A stretch of 64,000 nucleotides of DNA from Rhizobiales bacterium TNE-4 (GCA_019083985.1 JAHRCV010000001.1:930001-994000); one strand, 5' to 3'; positions 1-11,810 are shown, counted from the first letter of the stretch. Made by a program: numbers and translations. Notes: generated by a model not told the origin, from the sequence alone.

Positions 1-1822
1 CATAGCCGACGAGCATGTCTTCGCTGAGTGCCGATTTGATCTGGCTCTCGAGTTGCTTGGCCTCATCGGAATTGGGATCATAATTCGGCACGATGGCCGA
101 TGTGACCTTGAGCACGATCCGGCTTGCCTGCGTCTTGCCGAGCGCGGGCGCGGCTTCACCGATTTTGGTTCCGAAAGCCTGCGTCACAGCCGCTTGCGAG
201 AGATCAGGCGAATCCTGTGTGCCGCGGGTGAGCCCGATGGCGTTGCGCGCTTCGACACCGTTTTCGCGTGCAACGTCAGCGACGCTCTTGCCAGCATTGA
301 TCGCCTTGGCAGCGTCTGCGGCCTTTTTGGCCAAACGCTGCGCCGTCTCGTCGATCTTCCAGGCTTCTGTCAGCATTGGCCGGATTTCGTCGAGCGTGCG
401 GTCACGCGCCGGGGTGATGCCAGTGACGTCATACCAGACCCAACCACCATCGCGTGTGGCAATCGGTTCATTGTCGGCGCCGATTTCTGAAGCAAAGATG
501 GCCTTTAACAGTGCTTCGCGATCGGGCAGGGGTACAACGGCACCGGATGCATCGCGGCCCTGGCGGTCGACAGCGGCGACGCTTTCAAGCGTCAGCGTGA
601 TCTCCCGTGCGATCTCGGCGAGCGGCTTCGCTGAGGCGCGCTGATCTTCGATCTTGTCATGGAGATCCTGGATCGCATCACGCGCTTTCGTCCGCGCGAG
701 TTCGACCTTGATGGCGCCAGCGACTTCTTCAAACGGCCTGACGACACCTGCGGTGATCGCTTTGACACGCAAAAGAATGGGGCCGAAGCGGCTGTTGACC
801 GCGCCGCTTGTTTCGCCTTCCTTCAAGGCGAAAGCGGCTTCGGCAACGATCGGATCGATAAGGTCCGGTTTGGTAACATTACCGAGATCGATCGGCTTCA
901 GATTTTTTTCCGTGGCGATGTCATCCAAGCTCTTGCCGCCCTTGATGGCAGCGGCTGCGGCTTCGGCATCGGCGAGGCTGGCAAAGGGAAGCTGTTCGAG
1001 TTGGCGACGCTCAGGCTGACCGAACCGTGCGATGTTGCGATCGTAATAAGCCTTCGCATCCGCATCCCAAACTTCATTCGGCTTGGCGATGCTGTCAGGC
1101 GTCAACGCCACAATGTTGACGGCGCGGAAATCCGGCGCGCGGAAAGCGGTCTTATTGGCTTCGTAGAATTTCTTCAGCTCGTCCTCTGAGGGTGCCGGAA
1201 TATCGCCGGCTTGTGCGGCCTCAAGCACGAAGAAATCGATGGCGCGCTGTTCGGCGCGGTAGCGATGCAGGGCTTCCCGCATGGCAAGCGGCGCCGTTGC
1301 AGCACCAGCCAAGGATTCCGTCAGCTGTTGCCGCAGATACGCACCACGCTGTGCGGCGACAAAGCCCTGCTCGGTGTAGCCAGCATTGCGGACCGCTTCT
1401 TGGAACGCATTGCGATCAAACTGGCCATTGGCGCCGCGGAAATTCGCGTCGGCCTGAATGGCGCGTGCAATCGTCTCGTCAGAAATGCCAAGACCGTACT
1501 TCTTCACTTCGGCATTGAGGGCGGCGTCCGTCATCATGCGGTCGAGCACGACCTTGTCGAGGCCGAACGCGCGGGCCTCTTCGGAGGTCAGTGTGCGACG
1601 GATACGACGCGAGACCTGCTGCAGCTCTTGCTGCCACGCGTCGCGGAATTGCACCGTCGTGATCTCAGTCGAGCCGACTTCGGCCACCAGTTGCTTGCCG
1701 CCCTGGCGGATGATGTCACCAATGCCCCAGACCGCGAAGGACACGATCAGGACGCTAAACAGGACGCCGATCACCAGCTTGCCGAGCCAGCTTTGTCCCG
1801 CTTTGCGAATACCATCCATCAT
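1..1822 (-). CDS. PpiD/SurA-type periplasmic peptidyl-prolyl isomerase (3' end outside window)
   Basis: About 607 codons are visible; the C-terminus runs off the window start. The protein begins MMDGIRKAGQSW, followed by one membrane anchor (GKLVIGVLFSVLIVSFAVWG, residues about 12-31) and then a SurA-N-like helical region. That layout is typical of PpiD, a membrane-anchored foldase for newly exported proteins at the periplasmic face. A parvulin-like middle segment is present but degenerate by eye. The start ATG at 1822 is adjacent to a second ATG. The gene is divergent from tpiA, as in many Hyphomicrobiales. The family assignment is sound; retained isomerase activity is not shown. Confidence 0.85.
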   Translation of the reverse strand, partial: MMDGIRKAGQSWLGKLVIGVLFSVLIVSFAVWGIGDIIRQGGKQLVAEVGSTEITTVQFRDAWQQELQQVSRRIRRTLTSEEARAFGLDKVVLDRMMTDAALNAEVKKYGLGISDETIARAIQADANFRGANGQFDRNAFQEAVRNAGYTEQGFVAAQRGAYLRQQLTESLAGAATAPLAMREALHRYRAEQRAIDFFVLEAAQAGDIPAPSEDELKKFYEANKTAFRAPDFRAVNIVALTPDSIAKPNEVWDADAKAYYDRNIARFGQPERRQLEQLPFASLADAEAAAAAIKGGKSLDDIATEKNLKPIDLGNVTKPDLIDPIVAEAAFALKEGETSGAVNSRFGPILLRVKAITAGVVRPFEEVAGAIKVELARTKARDAIQDLHDKIEDQRASAKPLAEIAREITLTLESVAAVDRQGRDASGAVVPLPDREALLKAIFASEIGADNEPIATRDGGWVWYDVTGITPARDRTLDEIRPMLTEAWKIDETAQRLAKKAADAAKAINAGKSVADVARENGVEARNAIGLTRGTQDSPDLSQAAVTQAFGTKIGEAAPALGKTQASRIVLKVTSAIVPNYDPNSDEAKQLESQIKSALSEDMLVGY

Positions 1823-1883
1823 GATCGTCGGTCCGTTCAGTTGGGGAGGGGGCGGTTTGGTCGTCCCCCGTCCAGTAAGAGGA

Positions 1884-1909
1884 GGGGGGCGCGCTCAAGC
1901 GCACCCCCC
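1884..1909. other. GC-rich inverted repeat between ppiD and tpiA
   Basis: Twelve-base arms (1884-1895 and 1898-1909, starting with six G and ending with six C) pair with one mismatch around a 2-base centre. The element lies between the divergent ppiD-like gene and tpiA, in a G-rich tract (1850-1890). No T-run follows on either strand, so it is not a clear terminator. Its function is unknown. Confidence 0.4.
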
Positions 1910-2011
1910 GGAAAGCGGCGCATCATAGGGATGAGACCCCTGCGCCGCAACGCTTCCGGACGAGGCTTTTCCTTGCTAAGCGGTCCGCAGGTTTAGAAAC
2001 AGGGGGTTCAT

Positions 2012-2779
2012 ATGACGCCGGGGGTCAGGCCGCTCGTTGCGGGGAATTGGAAAATGAACGGCATGCGCGGGAGCCTCAATGAGGCCAGCGCCATCGCCGC
2101 CCAATATGATTGGGGTCTGCGGCGGTCGATCGACCTGCTGATCTGCCCACCTGCGACTTTGATTGCCCCCATGAGCCGCCAATCCATCGGTTCAGGGCTT
2201 CTGACCGGGGGGCAGGATTGCCACGCCAATGCGTCAGGCGCCCATACGGGTGATCTTTCGGCCGAAATGATCGCCGATGCCGGTGGATCTTACGTCATTG
2301 TCGGGCATTCCGAGCGGCGCGCTGACCATAAGGAAACCGATGCCGTTGTCCGCGCCAAGGCTGAAGCGGCCCGTCGGGCCCGGCTTGTTGCCATTGTCTG
2401 CGTCGGAGAAACCCAAGCCGAGCGGGAGGCAGGCAAGACGCTAGCCGTCGTCCGCAAGCAGCTTAAGGGTTCGATCCCGGACGGCATGAATGCGGCGACC
2501 TTGGTGGTGGCCTATGAGCCCGTCTGGGCGATTGGCACGGGGCTTACGCCGACCGCAGCCGATGTCGCAGAGGTGCATGCCGCTATCCGCGCCGACCTCA
2601 AAAAGCTTGTCGGCAAGGACGAGGGGGCCAAGGTGCGCATCCTTTATGGGGGGTCGGTGAAACCGTCGAATGCGGCCGAACTTATGGCGGTCGAGAACGT
2701 CGATGGTGCGCTCGTTGGTGGCGCAAGCCTGAAGGCGGCCGATTTCATGGGCATCGCTGGGGTCTATCGGCAGTCTTGA
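2012..2779 (+). CDS. tpiA: Triosephosphate isomerase
   Basis: A 255-residue cytosolic TIM-barrel enzyme interconverting dihydroxyacetone phosphate and glyceraldehyde 3-phosphate. Visible motifs are the N-terminal AGNWKMNG (catalytic Lys), VIVGHSERR with the catalytic His, and the [11 protein letters not shown] stretch with the catalytic Glu and loop 6. The phosphate-binding [10 protein letters not shown] and GALVGGASL segments also match. Length is normal for the family. The ATG follows a G-rich ribosome-binding site (AGGGGG). The last codon and stop overlap the operator-like palindrome of the downstream parD gene. Confidence 0.97.
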   Translation: MTPGVRPLVAGNWKMNGMRGSLNEASAIAAQYDWGLRRSIDLLICPPATLIAPMSRQSIGSGLLTGGQDCHANASGAHTGDLSAEMIADAGGSYVIVGHSERRADHKETDAVVRAKAEAARRARLVAIVCVGETQAEREAGKTLAVVRKQLKGSIPDGMNAATLVVAYEPVWAIGTGLTPTAADVAEVHAAIRADLKKLVGKDEGAKVRILYGGSVKPSNAAELMAVENVDGALVGGASLKAADFMGIAGVYRQS

Positions 2780-2792
2780 TAATAATTATCAA
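2776..2792. promoter_or_regulatory. Palindromic operator candidate for parD
   Basis: A perfect palindrome, TTGATAAT-A-ATTATCAA, with 8-base arms. It starts one base before the tpiA stop codon and lies about 30 bases upstream of parD. ParD-family antitoxins are ribbon-helix-helix DNA-binding proteins that repress their own operons through such sites, so this is the natural candidate. It is not an FNR box, because the half-site spacing is 7 rather than 4. Confidence 0.6.
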
Positions 2793-2804
2793 TCTGCACA
2801 GAAT

Positions 2805-2827
2805 GGGCATGGAGGTGCTCCATGCCC
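2805..2827 (+). promoter_or_regulatory. Perfect inverted repeat enclosing the parD ribosome-binding site and start codon
   Basis: Ten-base perfect arms (GGGCATGGAG and CTCCATGCCC) surround a 3-base GTG centre. The Shine-Dalgarno sequence GGAGG (2811-2815) and the parD ATG (2822-2824) both lie inside it. As RNA it could fold into a hairpin hiding both signals; as DNA it could be a second ParD operator. The symmetry is directly visible; either role is inferred. Confidence 0.6.
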
Positions 2828-3079
2828 AGTAGTGTTGCGCTCGGCAATCTTGAAGAGGTTGTTGAACAGCTTGTGGCTTCAGGCCGGTATAACTCGAAGA
2901 GTGAGGTCATCCGCGAGGGGATTCGGCTCGTTGAGGAGCGCGAAAAGCGGCTGGCGGCCATGAAAGCTCTTTTGGCCGAGGGTATTGCCGACGCCGATGA
3001 AGGTCGTACCCATCCGGCCGACGAAGTGTTTGCAGAGTTGCGTCAGCGTATCAGGGATCGGTCCGGATCCGGCACGTGA
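2822..3079 (+). CDS. parD: ParD-family type II antitoxin
   Basis: An 85-residue protein with an N-terminal ribbon-helix-helix region: VALGNLEEVVEQLV, then ASGRYNSKSEVIREGIRLVE, the family signature. An acidic, helical C-terminal half should wrap the toxin. Family members bind ParE toxins and autorepress their operon. The start is set by GGAGG six bases upstream and by the family N-terminus. The gene overlaps the downstream parE start (GTGA), a classic parDE arrangement, but that parE is interrupted, so this may be an orphan antitoxin. Confidence 0.88.
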   Translation: MPSSVALGNLEEVVEQLVASGRYNSKSEVIREGIRLVEEREKRLAAMKALLAEGIADADEGRTHPADEVFAELRQRIRDRSGSGT

Positions 3080-3393
3080 CGTTGGAATTCTCAAGCCGTG
3101 CCCGCGCCGATTTGGTTGCGATCGCAGACTTTATTGAGCCGCATAATCCCTTGCGAGCCTTGTCTTTCGTTGACAAAATCGAAGCACGGTGTCGCAGGCT
3201 TTCTTTGTTTCCGCATCAGGGTGAAAGGGTGCCGGGGTTTGAGGGCGTTTGACGCATTGTCCATGGCCGCTACCTCATCTTTTATCGGGTTGAGAAAGGC
3301 CGCATCGTCATTTTGACGATTATGGGCGGTGAAATGGATCTCGATCACCTCCTGTTCTTACCCACCCTTCCCATCCGGGGCGGCGCGTGCTAA
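3076..3393 (+). pseudogene. parE: ParE-family toxin gene interrupted by an in-frame TGA
   Basis: The reading frame opens with GTG at 3076, overlapping the parD stop. It encodes VTLEFSSRARADLVAIADFI and then a normal ParE helix pair. At 3250-3252 an in-frame TGA stops it after 58 residues. The same frame then continues without further stops to 3393, giving RIVHGRYLIFYRVEKGRIVI, the conserved C-terminal ParE strand block. With Arg in place of the stop (CGA, one C-to-T change) the product would be about 105 residues, normal for the family. The truncated product lacks the conserved C-terminal sheet. A sequencing error is the alternative. Confidence 0.82.
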
Positions 3394-3432
3394 GGCCCTC
3401 CGTCCTTTTCGAACCGGAAGTCCGAGCCCGCC

Positions 3433-3783
3433 ATGCAGCAGGTCCTGATCGTTATTCATCTGATCGTCGTTGTCGCGCTTGTGGGCGTGATCCTTCTGCA
3501 GCGGTCGGATTCAGGCGCGCTTGGCATCGGCGGCGGCAATTCGGGCGGCTTCATGACCGGTCGTGGGCAGGCCAATGCATTGACCCGCATGACGGCGATT
3601 CTTGCGGCCATCTTCTTCTTCACATCGGTTGTGCTGGCCATTCTGGCTGGGGCAACCCGCCAGCCGAAGTCGATTTTCGACACTAACGCGCCGGTTTCGG
3701 CGCCTGCGACCCCGGCCGTGCCGCCATCTGGCGGCGTCCTCGACCAACTCAAGCAACTCGAAAATCAGAACGCGCCCAAGTAA
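3433..3783 (+). CDS. secG: Preprotein translocase subunit SecG
   Basis: A 116-residue membrane protein that assists SecYE in exporting unfolded proteins across the inner membrane. Two transmembrane helices are visible: VLIVIHLIVVVALVGVILLQ (residues about 4-23) and MTAILAAIFFFTSVVLAILAG. The conserved SecG loop between them contains QRSDSGALGIGGG. The C-terminus is rich in Ala, Pro and Val, as in alphaproteobacterial SecG. The tpiA-secG-pyrG order is conserved in the group. Confidence 0.95.
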   Translation: MQQVLIVIHLIVVVALVGVILLQRSDSGALGIGGGNSGGFMTGRGQANALTRMTAILAAIFFFTSVVLAILAGATRQPKSIFDTNAPVSAPATPAVPPSGGVLDQLKQLENQNAPK

Positions 3784-3807
3784 GCCCGGGCGGGTCTGAT
3801 GCCCAAA

Positions 3808-3834
3808 CGCCTGTGGAGCACGCCTCCGCAGGCG
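3808..3834 (+). terminator. Possible weak terminator or stem-loop after secG
   Basis: Eleven-base arms (3808-3818 and 3824-3834) pair, including one G-U pair, around a 5-base loop in the secG-pyrG gap. Only a short T-run follows (ATTT), so it could equally be an attenuator or processing hairpin for pyrG. Confidence 0.4.
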
Positions 3835-3870
3835 CGATTTCCCCTGTTCGAATCGTCAATTGAAGTCTAA

Positions 3871-5876
<2,006 letters not shown>

Positions 5877-5880
<4 letters not shown>

Positions 5881-6167
5881 AACTTATCTCTCGCGCGCCT
5901 AACATCGTCTTCGAAATCCGCAAATAGCCGAGGTAGAGATTGAAATTTATAGGGAACCTCAAATGGGCCTATGTGCTTGTGGTCGCCTTTACCCCGTTCG
6001 TTATCGTAATCGACGAGCCTCTTACCCTTCAGGCCAAAGAACAGCGAATATTTAAGTCCATGCGGTCGTTCCGGATCAGACTTCGGCAAGCTCCAAACCA
6101 CCATTTGCATGATGGTCCCATCGGGATAAGACGTTTTCTCTGATACAAGCAAAGTCGCTTTAGGCAT
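5877..6167 (-). CDS. TumE-like toxin (DUF6516 family)
   Basis: A 96-residue basic protein matching the DUF6516/TumE pattern. It has MPKATLLVSEKTSYPDGTI near the start, then MVVWSLPKSDPERPHGLKYS, then RLVDYDNERGKGDHKHIGP with the conserved YDN and GDH residues. TumE is the toxin of the TumE-TumA pair. The ATG at 6167 is preferred over the in-frame TTG at 6182 because it gives the family N-terminus. It lies directly upstream of the antitoxin-like gene with a 4-base overlap, so the toxin comes first. Base composition is more AT-rich than the flanking housekeeping genes, suggesting acquisition. Confidence 0.75.
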
Positions 6168-6188
6168 TCTGGCAATTCTCAAACAATG

Positions 6189-6205
6189 ATGGTATCAAAT
6201 ACCAT
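6189..6205. promoter_or_regulatory. Palindromic operator candidate for the tumE-tumA pair
   Basis: A perfect inverted repeat, ATGGTAT-CAA-ATACCAT (7-base arms, 3-base centre). It lies 22 bases upstream of the tumE ATG and 26 bases before the divergent VOC gene. This is the position expected for autorepression by the HTH antitoxin. It could also affect the divergent gene. Confidence 0.6.
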
Positions 6206-6230
6206 ACACCTCTCAACGTCACGGTTTCTC

Positions 6231-7091
6231 ATGGGCCGCGGTCTCGATCATTTCGTTTTGTGCGTGCGCGATCTCGATGCGGCGGCTGAGTTCTACCGCC
6301 GTCTAGGCTTCATCGTGGGAGCCAAGAACCGTCATCCATGGGGCACGGAAAACCATATCGTGCAGACGCCGGGAACCTTTTTGGAAATTCTAGGCCTTGC
6401 ACCCGACGCGGTGATCGCTGATGCCGCACCGGGCGAAAAATCCTTCGGTGCGTTTGCTCGCGATTACATCGCTGCGCGTGAAGGTTTCGCAATGTTGGTC
6501 CTCGAAGGGCGGGACGCCGCGGCCGACAAGGCGGCTTTCGCCAAAGGTGGGATCGGTCACTATCCCGTTTTCCCGTTTGCACGCGAGGGCAAAAGGCCTG
6601 ATGGCACGCCGGTGAAAGTGGCGTTTGATCTCGCCTTTGCAGAAGACCGGCACGCACCTGATATCTTTTTTTTCACGTGCACGCAGAAATATCCGGAGAA
6701 TTTCTGGAACGGAGCCATGCAACGGCACGCCAATGGTGCCATCGGTTTTCCGGGTATCATCATGGCGGCGGAAAACCCGGCCGCTCACGCGGAGTTCTTC
6801 CAGCATTTCGCGGGTGTGCATGATTTCGAGGCAACGTCTGCGGGGCTGACCATCGATACGCCGCGTGGGCAGATCGAGGTTCTGACGAGCCCGGCCATCG
6901 CCTCGCTTTTTGGGGAGACCGTGGCAGACGAGCCTGCCGCCTTGGTCGGGTTCAGGATTGCTGTGGCCGATCTTGAGGCACTGGCCGAGCGATTGGCCGA
7001 CGAAGACATCGGCTTTCACGAATGGCGGGGACGCCTGATCGTCCCGGCGCCCGAAGCATTCGGTACGATGCTGGTGTTCGAAGAGGGGTGA
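6231..7091 (+). CDS. VOC-superfamily (glyoxalase-like) protein
   Basis: A 286-residue protein with two beta-alpha-beta-beta-beta modules. The first begins [20 protein letters not shown] with a metal-ligand-type His. The second covers about residues 165-280 ([17 protein letters not shown]). The pattern fits the Glyoxalase_3-type group, whose substrates are mostly unknown. The ATG at 6231 is preferred over the in-frame ATG at 6186 because the upstream extension (SNTIHLSTSRF) is not family-like and would cross the palindrome at 6189-6205. No specific substrate can be read from the sequence. Confidence 0.8.
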   Translation: MGRGLDHFVLCVRDLDAAAEFYRRLGFIVGAKNRHPWGTENHIVQTPGTFLEILGLAPDAVIADAAPGEKSFGAFARDYIAAREGFAMLVLEGRDAAADKAAFAKGGIGHYPVFPFAREGKRPDGTPVKVAFDLAFAEDRHAPDIFFFTCTQKYPENFWNGAMQRHANGAIGFPGIIMAAENPAAHAEFFQHFAGVHDFEATSAGLTIDTPRGQIEVLTSPAIASLFGETVADEPAALVGFRIAVADLEALAERLADEDIGFHEWRGRLIVPAPEAFGTMLVFEEG

Positions 7092-7137
7092 GCGAGATTA
7101 TTTGTCGCTCCGGCACTTGCGCGCTATACCGCCCCTT

Positions 7138-7977
7138 ATGACCCACGCTCATTCTCAGGTCGCCGCTGGCGATGTCATCTTTTCGCAAAAGCTGCCCTTC
7201 GCGCTGATCGCCGGTCCGTGCGCCATGGAAAGCCGTGAGCATGCGCTCTTCATGGCCGGGGCGCTGAAGGAGATCTGCGGCAAGCTCGGCATCGGGTTGG
7301 TTTTCAAGGCGTCGTTCGACAAAGCCAATCGCACCTCGGCGTCGGCGCGGCGTGGCATTGGGCTCTCTAAGGCGATGGATGTATTCGCCGAGGTGAAGGC
7401 GACCTATGGGCTGCCCGTCCTCACTGACATTCATGACGCCACGCAATGCAAGCCGGTGGCTGAGGTCTGCGACATTCTCCAGATCCCGGCCTTTCTTTGC
7501 CGCCAGACCGATCTTCTGGTGGCAGCGGCTGAGACGGGCCGCATCATCAACGTGAAGAAGGGCCAGTTCCTTGCGCCATGGGACATGAAGAATGTTGTCA
7601 GCAAGGTGACGGGGGCAGGCAATCCGAACGTGCTCGTAACCGAGCGTGGCACCTCTTTTGGTTACAACACACTCGTTACCGATTTCCGCGGTCTGCCGAC
7701 CATGGCTGCTGAGACGGGTGCGCCGGTCATCTTTGATGCCACCCATTCGGTGCAGCAACCGGGCGGGCAGGGCACATCATCGGGCGGGCAACGCGAATTC
7801 GTGCCGGTTTTAGCGCGCGCAGCCGTTGCCGTCGGTGTGGCGGGGCTTTTCATCGAAACGCATGACAATCCTGCGAATGCCTTTTCAGACGGACCCAATA
7901 TGGTCCCGCTCGCAGAGATGGAAACGCTTTTGGCCACGCTCAAGGCGTTCGACGCGGTTGCTAAAAAACAAGCGTGA
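7138..7977 (+). CDS. kdsA: 3-deoxy-8-phosphooctulonate synthase (KDO-8-P synthase)
   Basis: A 279-residue cytosolic aldolase-type TIM barrel joining phosphoenolpyruvate and arabinose 5-phosphate in lipopolysaccharide KDO synthesis. Visible motifs include the N-terminal [27 protein letters not shown], the LTDIHDATQ segment, the [15 protein letters not shown]-binding stretch and [16 protein letters not shown]. The ATG at 7138 gives the standard N-terminus. The kdsA-eno-pdh neighbourhood is typical of Hyphomicrobiales. Confidence 0.97.
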   Translation: MTHAHSQVAAGDVIFSQKLPFALIAGPCAMESREHALFMAGALKEICGKLGIGLVFKASFDKANRTSASARRGIGLSKAMDVFAEVKATYGLPVLTDIHDATQCKPVAEVCDILQIPAFLCRQTDLLVAAAETGRIINVKKGQFLAPWDMKNVVSKVTGAGNPNVLVTERGTSFGYNTLVTDFRGLPTMAAETGAPVIFDATHSVQQPGGQGTSSGGQREFVPVLARAAVAVGVAGLFIETHDNPANAFSDGPNMVPLAEMETLLATLKAFDAVAKKQA

Positions 7978-8055
7978 CCTCTCGCCGTTTGGCTGTGTCA
8001 GCACCATAATCTTCTCCGAACCCCGAAACGGGGATAATCGAGGAGGAGAGATCCG

Positions 8056-9024
8056 ATGTCGCTTAACCGTCGTGCGATCCTGACTGGCTCTGCTGTGGCT
8101 CTGGCCGCGCCTGCGTTTCTCCGTTCCGTGTCACAAGTTGAGGCCCAGACCGTCGTGCCCCCCATGGATCAAGCTCCCGCTTTCTATCGCTACAAAGTTG
8201 GCGACATCACCGTCACGGCGATCAATGACGGTTATGGCGAACGCCCTCTTGAAGGATTTATTCGCAATGCCGAACTCGCCGATGTGAAGAAGGCTGCCGA
8301 AGCGGCGTTCTTTCCGAAGGACAAGGTGCGGATCTCGTTTACGACGCTCGTGTTTCAAACCGGCGGCAAAACCGTTTTGATCGATACGGGCAATGGCGAT
8401 AGCGGCGCGCCGACGACCGGTCAGTGGATGCGCAATTTCAAGGCGGCCGGATTTGATCCCGCCAAAGTCGATACGGTGATCATCAGCCATTTCCATGGCG
8501 ATCACATTAATGGCGTGCGTCTGAAAGACGGCACCGCTGTGTTCCCCAATGCGGAAATTCTTGTCGGTGGTACCGAATGGGATTTCTGGATGGATGACAC
8601 CAAGATGAATGCTGCGCCCGACGCGATGAAGGGTGCGTTCCAGAATGTGCGCCGTGTGTTTTCGCCGGTTGCCAAGGATGTGAAGAAGTATAATGCCGGC
8701 CAAGAAGTGGCGAAGGGCATTACGGCCGTGCCGACCTATGGCCACACGCCGGGACATATGTCGTTTGCGGTTGCGTCGGGCAATGACAAGCTGATGGTCA
8801 TGTCGGATGTAACGAACCACCCGGCGTTGTTTGTGACCAACCCCGATTGGTCAGCGATTTTCGACATGGATGCGGATGCTGCACGCGCCACACGCCGTAA
8901 AGTCTTGGACATGGTGGCCGCGGATAAGATGCAGGTCGCATTTTATCATGCGCCATTCCCGGCCACGGGTTTCATCGTCAAGGATGGCAAGGGCTTTGAA
9001 CTTGTTCCCGTGCAGTGGAGCTGA
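8056..9024 (+). CDS. Tat-exported metallo-beta-lactamase-fold hydrolase
   Basis: A 322-residue protein with a twin-arginine signal peptide (SLNRRAILTGSAVALAAPAF, probable cleavage after VEAQ). It is likely folded with metal in the cytoplasm and exported to the periplasm. The MBL zinc motif HFHGDH is at residues about 148-153, with a second His in YGHTPGHMS, Asp in VMSDVTNHP and a final His in AFYHAPFP. A strong AGGAGGAG site precedes the ATG. The fold includes lactonases, thiolesterases and beta-lactamases; the substrate is not indicated. Confidence 0.88.
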   Translation: MSLNRRAILTGSAVALAAPAFLRSVSQVEAQTVVPPMDQAPAFYRYKVGDITVTAINDGYGERPLEGFIRNAELADVKKAAEAAFFPKDKVRISFTTLVFQTGGKTVLIDTGNGDSGAPTTGQWMRNFKAAGFDPAKVDTVIISHFHGDHINGVRLKDGTAVFPNAEILVGGTEWDFWMDDTKMNAAPDAMKGAFQNVRRVFSPVAKDVKKYNAGQEVAKGITAVPTYGHTPGHMSFAVASGNDKLMVMSDVTNHPALFVTNPDWSAIFDMDADAARATRRKVLDMVAADKMQVAFYHAPFPATGFIVKDGKGFELVPVQWS

Positions 9025-9056
9025 GCGCAGTTTAACGAGCTTCAAGACAGCGAATG

Positions 9057-9085
9057 AAAAAGCGGGCTCAAGGGCCCGCTTTTTT
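9057..9085. terminator. Bidirectional rho-independent terminator
   Basis: AGCGGGC (9061-9067) pairs with GCCCGCT (9074-9080), with an A-run before and a T-run after. It ends the MBL hydrolase transcript and also the opposing small gene whose stop is at 9084. Confidence 0.85.
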
Positions 9086-9419
9086 ATCGCAGGAAGAAGA
9101 CGTCGTTGTCGGTCACATCGAGCGTTCGTCCATAGAAGTGCGGGTAGCGTTCTGGGAGGAGAAAAAATCCGACCGGCATGCCGTCAATCATTGCAACGCT
9201 GTCGGGCGGGAAATTAGCAGCCTCTTTTCTGGAATAGAAACCGACAAAGATGTTTGTGAAGGTCCCACTTCCATCTTTGGGGAATACTTTCATTTCGCAA
9301 ATCCCTAGCACTGCGGGGTCTTCGTTCTGACTGCGGGAATAATCCCAATATTCATCAAGACGCGCGCGCGCTTTGGGAGTGAATGAAAAGTTTTGGTTGA
9401 GTTGTTGTAGCGTCGTCAT
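9084..9419 (-). CDS. Hypothetical protein, second gene of a two-gene unit
   Basis: A 111-residue soluble protein starting MTTLQQLNQNFSFTPKARAR and ending near a terminator. It is acidic-to-neutral with many aromatic residues (DEYWDYSRS, VGFYSRKEA, GFFLLPERYPHFYGR). There is no signal peptide or membrane segment. I do not recognise the family. Its ATG overlaps the stop of the upstream gene by 4 bases, so the two are co-translated. The size, pairing and atypical composition would suit an immunity or antitoxin partner, but nothing proves that. Confidence 0.55.
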   Translation of the reverse strand: MTTLQQLNQNFSFTPKARARLDEYWDYSRSQNEDPAVLGICEMKVFPKDGSGTFTNIFVGFYSRKEAANFPPDSVAMIDGMPVGFFLLPERYPHFYGRTLDVTDNDVFFLR

Positions 9420-9736
9420 GGTTTATTGTCGTTTAGGAGGCGATAATGAAAAAGTTCGGTCATGAAAGGGCGCTCGACGCAACCGAATAGACTGCCCTCA
9501 CCAACGAGTTGACCAATCGAAGTATCGTAAACGCACAAGCGGCGATTTGAATATTTGATCTGCTGAACGAGGCGTGCTCGTTCAGGAAGCTGCGCAATTC
9601 GTGTTCCTCCGCCTCGCGTTTGAGGGTTTGAGCCACGGAGGGGTATCGCTGAGCCCTCTGCTGTCCAGCGCCCACCGCCAAAAGCGCCGGCTGGTAGCCT
9701 TGGTTGATCATCACGGTATTTTATCAGCAATCGCAT
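9416..9736 (-). CDS. Hypothetical protein with a PRLPAGAFGGGRW motif
   Basis: A 106-residue basic protein. The N-terminal DDQPRLPAGAFGGGRWT resembles the PRVPAG..GGQWT linker seen in many alphaproteobacterial proteins of unknown or toxin-like function. The rest (ARLVQQIKYSNRRLCVYDTS, LFGCVERP) has no family I can name. It precedes the 111-residue gene with a 4-base overlap, and the region upstream is AT-rich. The start ATG at 9736 has only a weak ribosome-binding site, so it could be a fragment of a formerly longer gene. Confidence 0.5.
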   Translation of the reverse strand: MRLLIKYRDDQPRLPAGAFGGGRWTAEGSAIPLRGSNPQTRGGGTRIAQLPERARLVQQIKYSNRRLCVYDTSIGQLVGEGSLFGCVERPFMTELFHYRLLNDNKP

Positions 9737-9819
9737 TTTGCAAATCCCAAATTGAAAAGGAATTTAATACTATCTTAAAAAGGACAAAACTAAAATTTTG
9801 TTCTTTGGTGGCTTGCCTC

Positions 9820-10260
9820 TCACCGTCCGCGATAAGGCGGCACGCCCTGATCCGGCAGGAAGACGTTTTTCGGCAATTCGCCATGCTGCCAGAAGACATC
9901 GATCGGGATGCCGCCGCGCGGATACCAATAGCCGCCAATGCGGAACCAGACCGGATCAAGGAGTTCGGCCAGCTTGCGGCCGATCGAGACGGTGCAATCC
10001 TCATGGAACGCGCCGTGGTTGCGGAACGCGCCGAGATAGAGCTTCAGCGATTTGGATTCGACGAGCCAAGGGCCCGGCACATAGTCGATGACCAAAATGC
10101 CGAAATCAGGCTGACCGGTGACTGGGCAGATCGAGGTGAATTCCGGGCAGGTGAAACGGGCGACATAGTGGGTGTCGGGGTGCGGGTTCGGCACCCGGTC
10201 GAGCACGGCTTCTTCAGGGCTCTGGGGAAGCGGGGTCGACTGTCCAAGCTGCAGGCTCAT
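9820..10260 (-). CDS. queF: NADPH-dependent 7-cyano-7-deazaguanine reductase
   Basis: A 146-residue type I QueF of the T-fold family. It reduces preQ0 to preQ1 in queuosine biosynthesis. Motifs are [13 protein letters not shown], with the catalytic Cys that forms a thioimide, and the QueF box [18 protein letters not shown]; the substrate-binding HEDC segment follows. The ATG at 10260 is chosen because GGA lies about 9 bases upstream; an in-frame ATG at 10269 would place that GGA against the codon. It is divergent from eno. Confidence 0.95.
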   Translation of the reverse strand: MSLQLGQSTPLPQSPEEAVLDRVPNPHPDTHYVARFTCPEFTSICPVTGQPDFGILVIDYVPGPWLVESKSLKLYLGAFRNHGAFHEDCTVSIGRKLAELLDPVWFRIGGYWYPRGGIPIDVFWQHGELPKNVFLPDQGVPPYRGR

Positions 10261-10382
10261 GGCGATCATTCCAAAGGGAGTGGAGGCTTTTGGCCTCTAT
10301 AGGGCGGGGCAGGCCGCGAGGCGAGGGGAAAAGGCGGCGCTCGGCCTTTCCTCCGATTTGCGGCGCAGCAAAAATGCTCTAA

Positions 10383-11711
<1,329 letters not shown>

Positions 11712-11738
11712 CGCATTTCTCCTTTGCGATCGATCAGA

Positions 11739-11763
11739 AGCGGGCCTTAGGGCCCGCTTTTTC
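11739..11763 (+). terminator. Rho-independent terminator after eno
   Basis: AGCGGGCC (11739-11746) pairs with GGCCCGCT (11751-11758) around a 4-base loop, followed by a T-run. It separates eno from the FtsB-like gene. Confidence 0.9.
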
Positions 11764-11810
11764 GTGTCCGCTTAACTCTGGATTCACCAATCCCCGGGCA
11801 GAGTGCGCCC

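Noticed and set aside
53-1996. Several long plus-strand open frames opposite the ppiD-like gene
   Set aside because: They are antisense shadows; the minus-strand frame gives a coherent PpiD/SurA protein over the whole stretch.
2776-2792. FNR/FixK-like box (TTGAT...ATCAA)
   Set aside because: Spacing between half-sites is 7 bases instead of 4; the parD operator explanation fits better.
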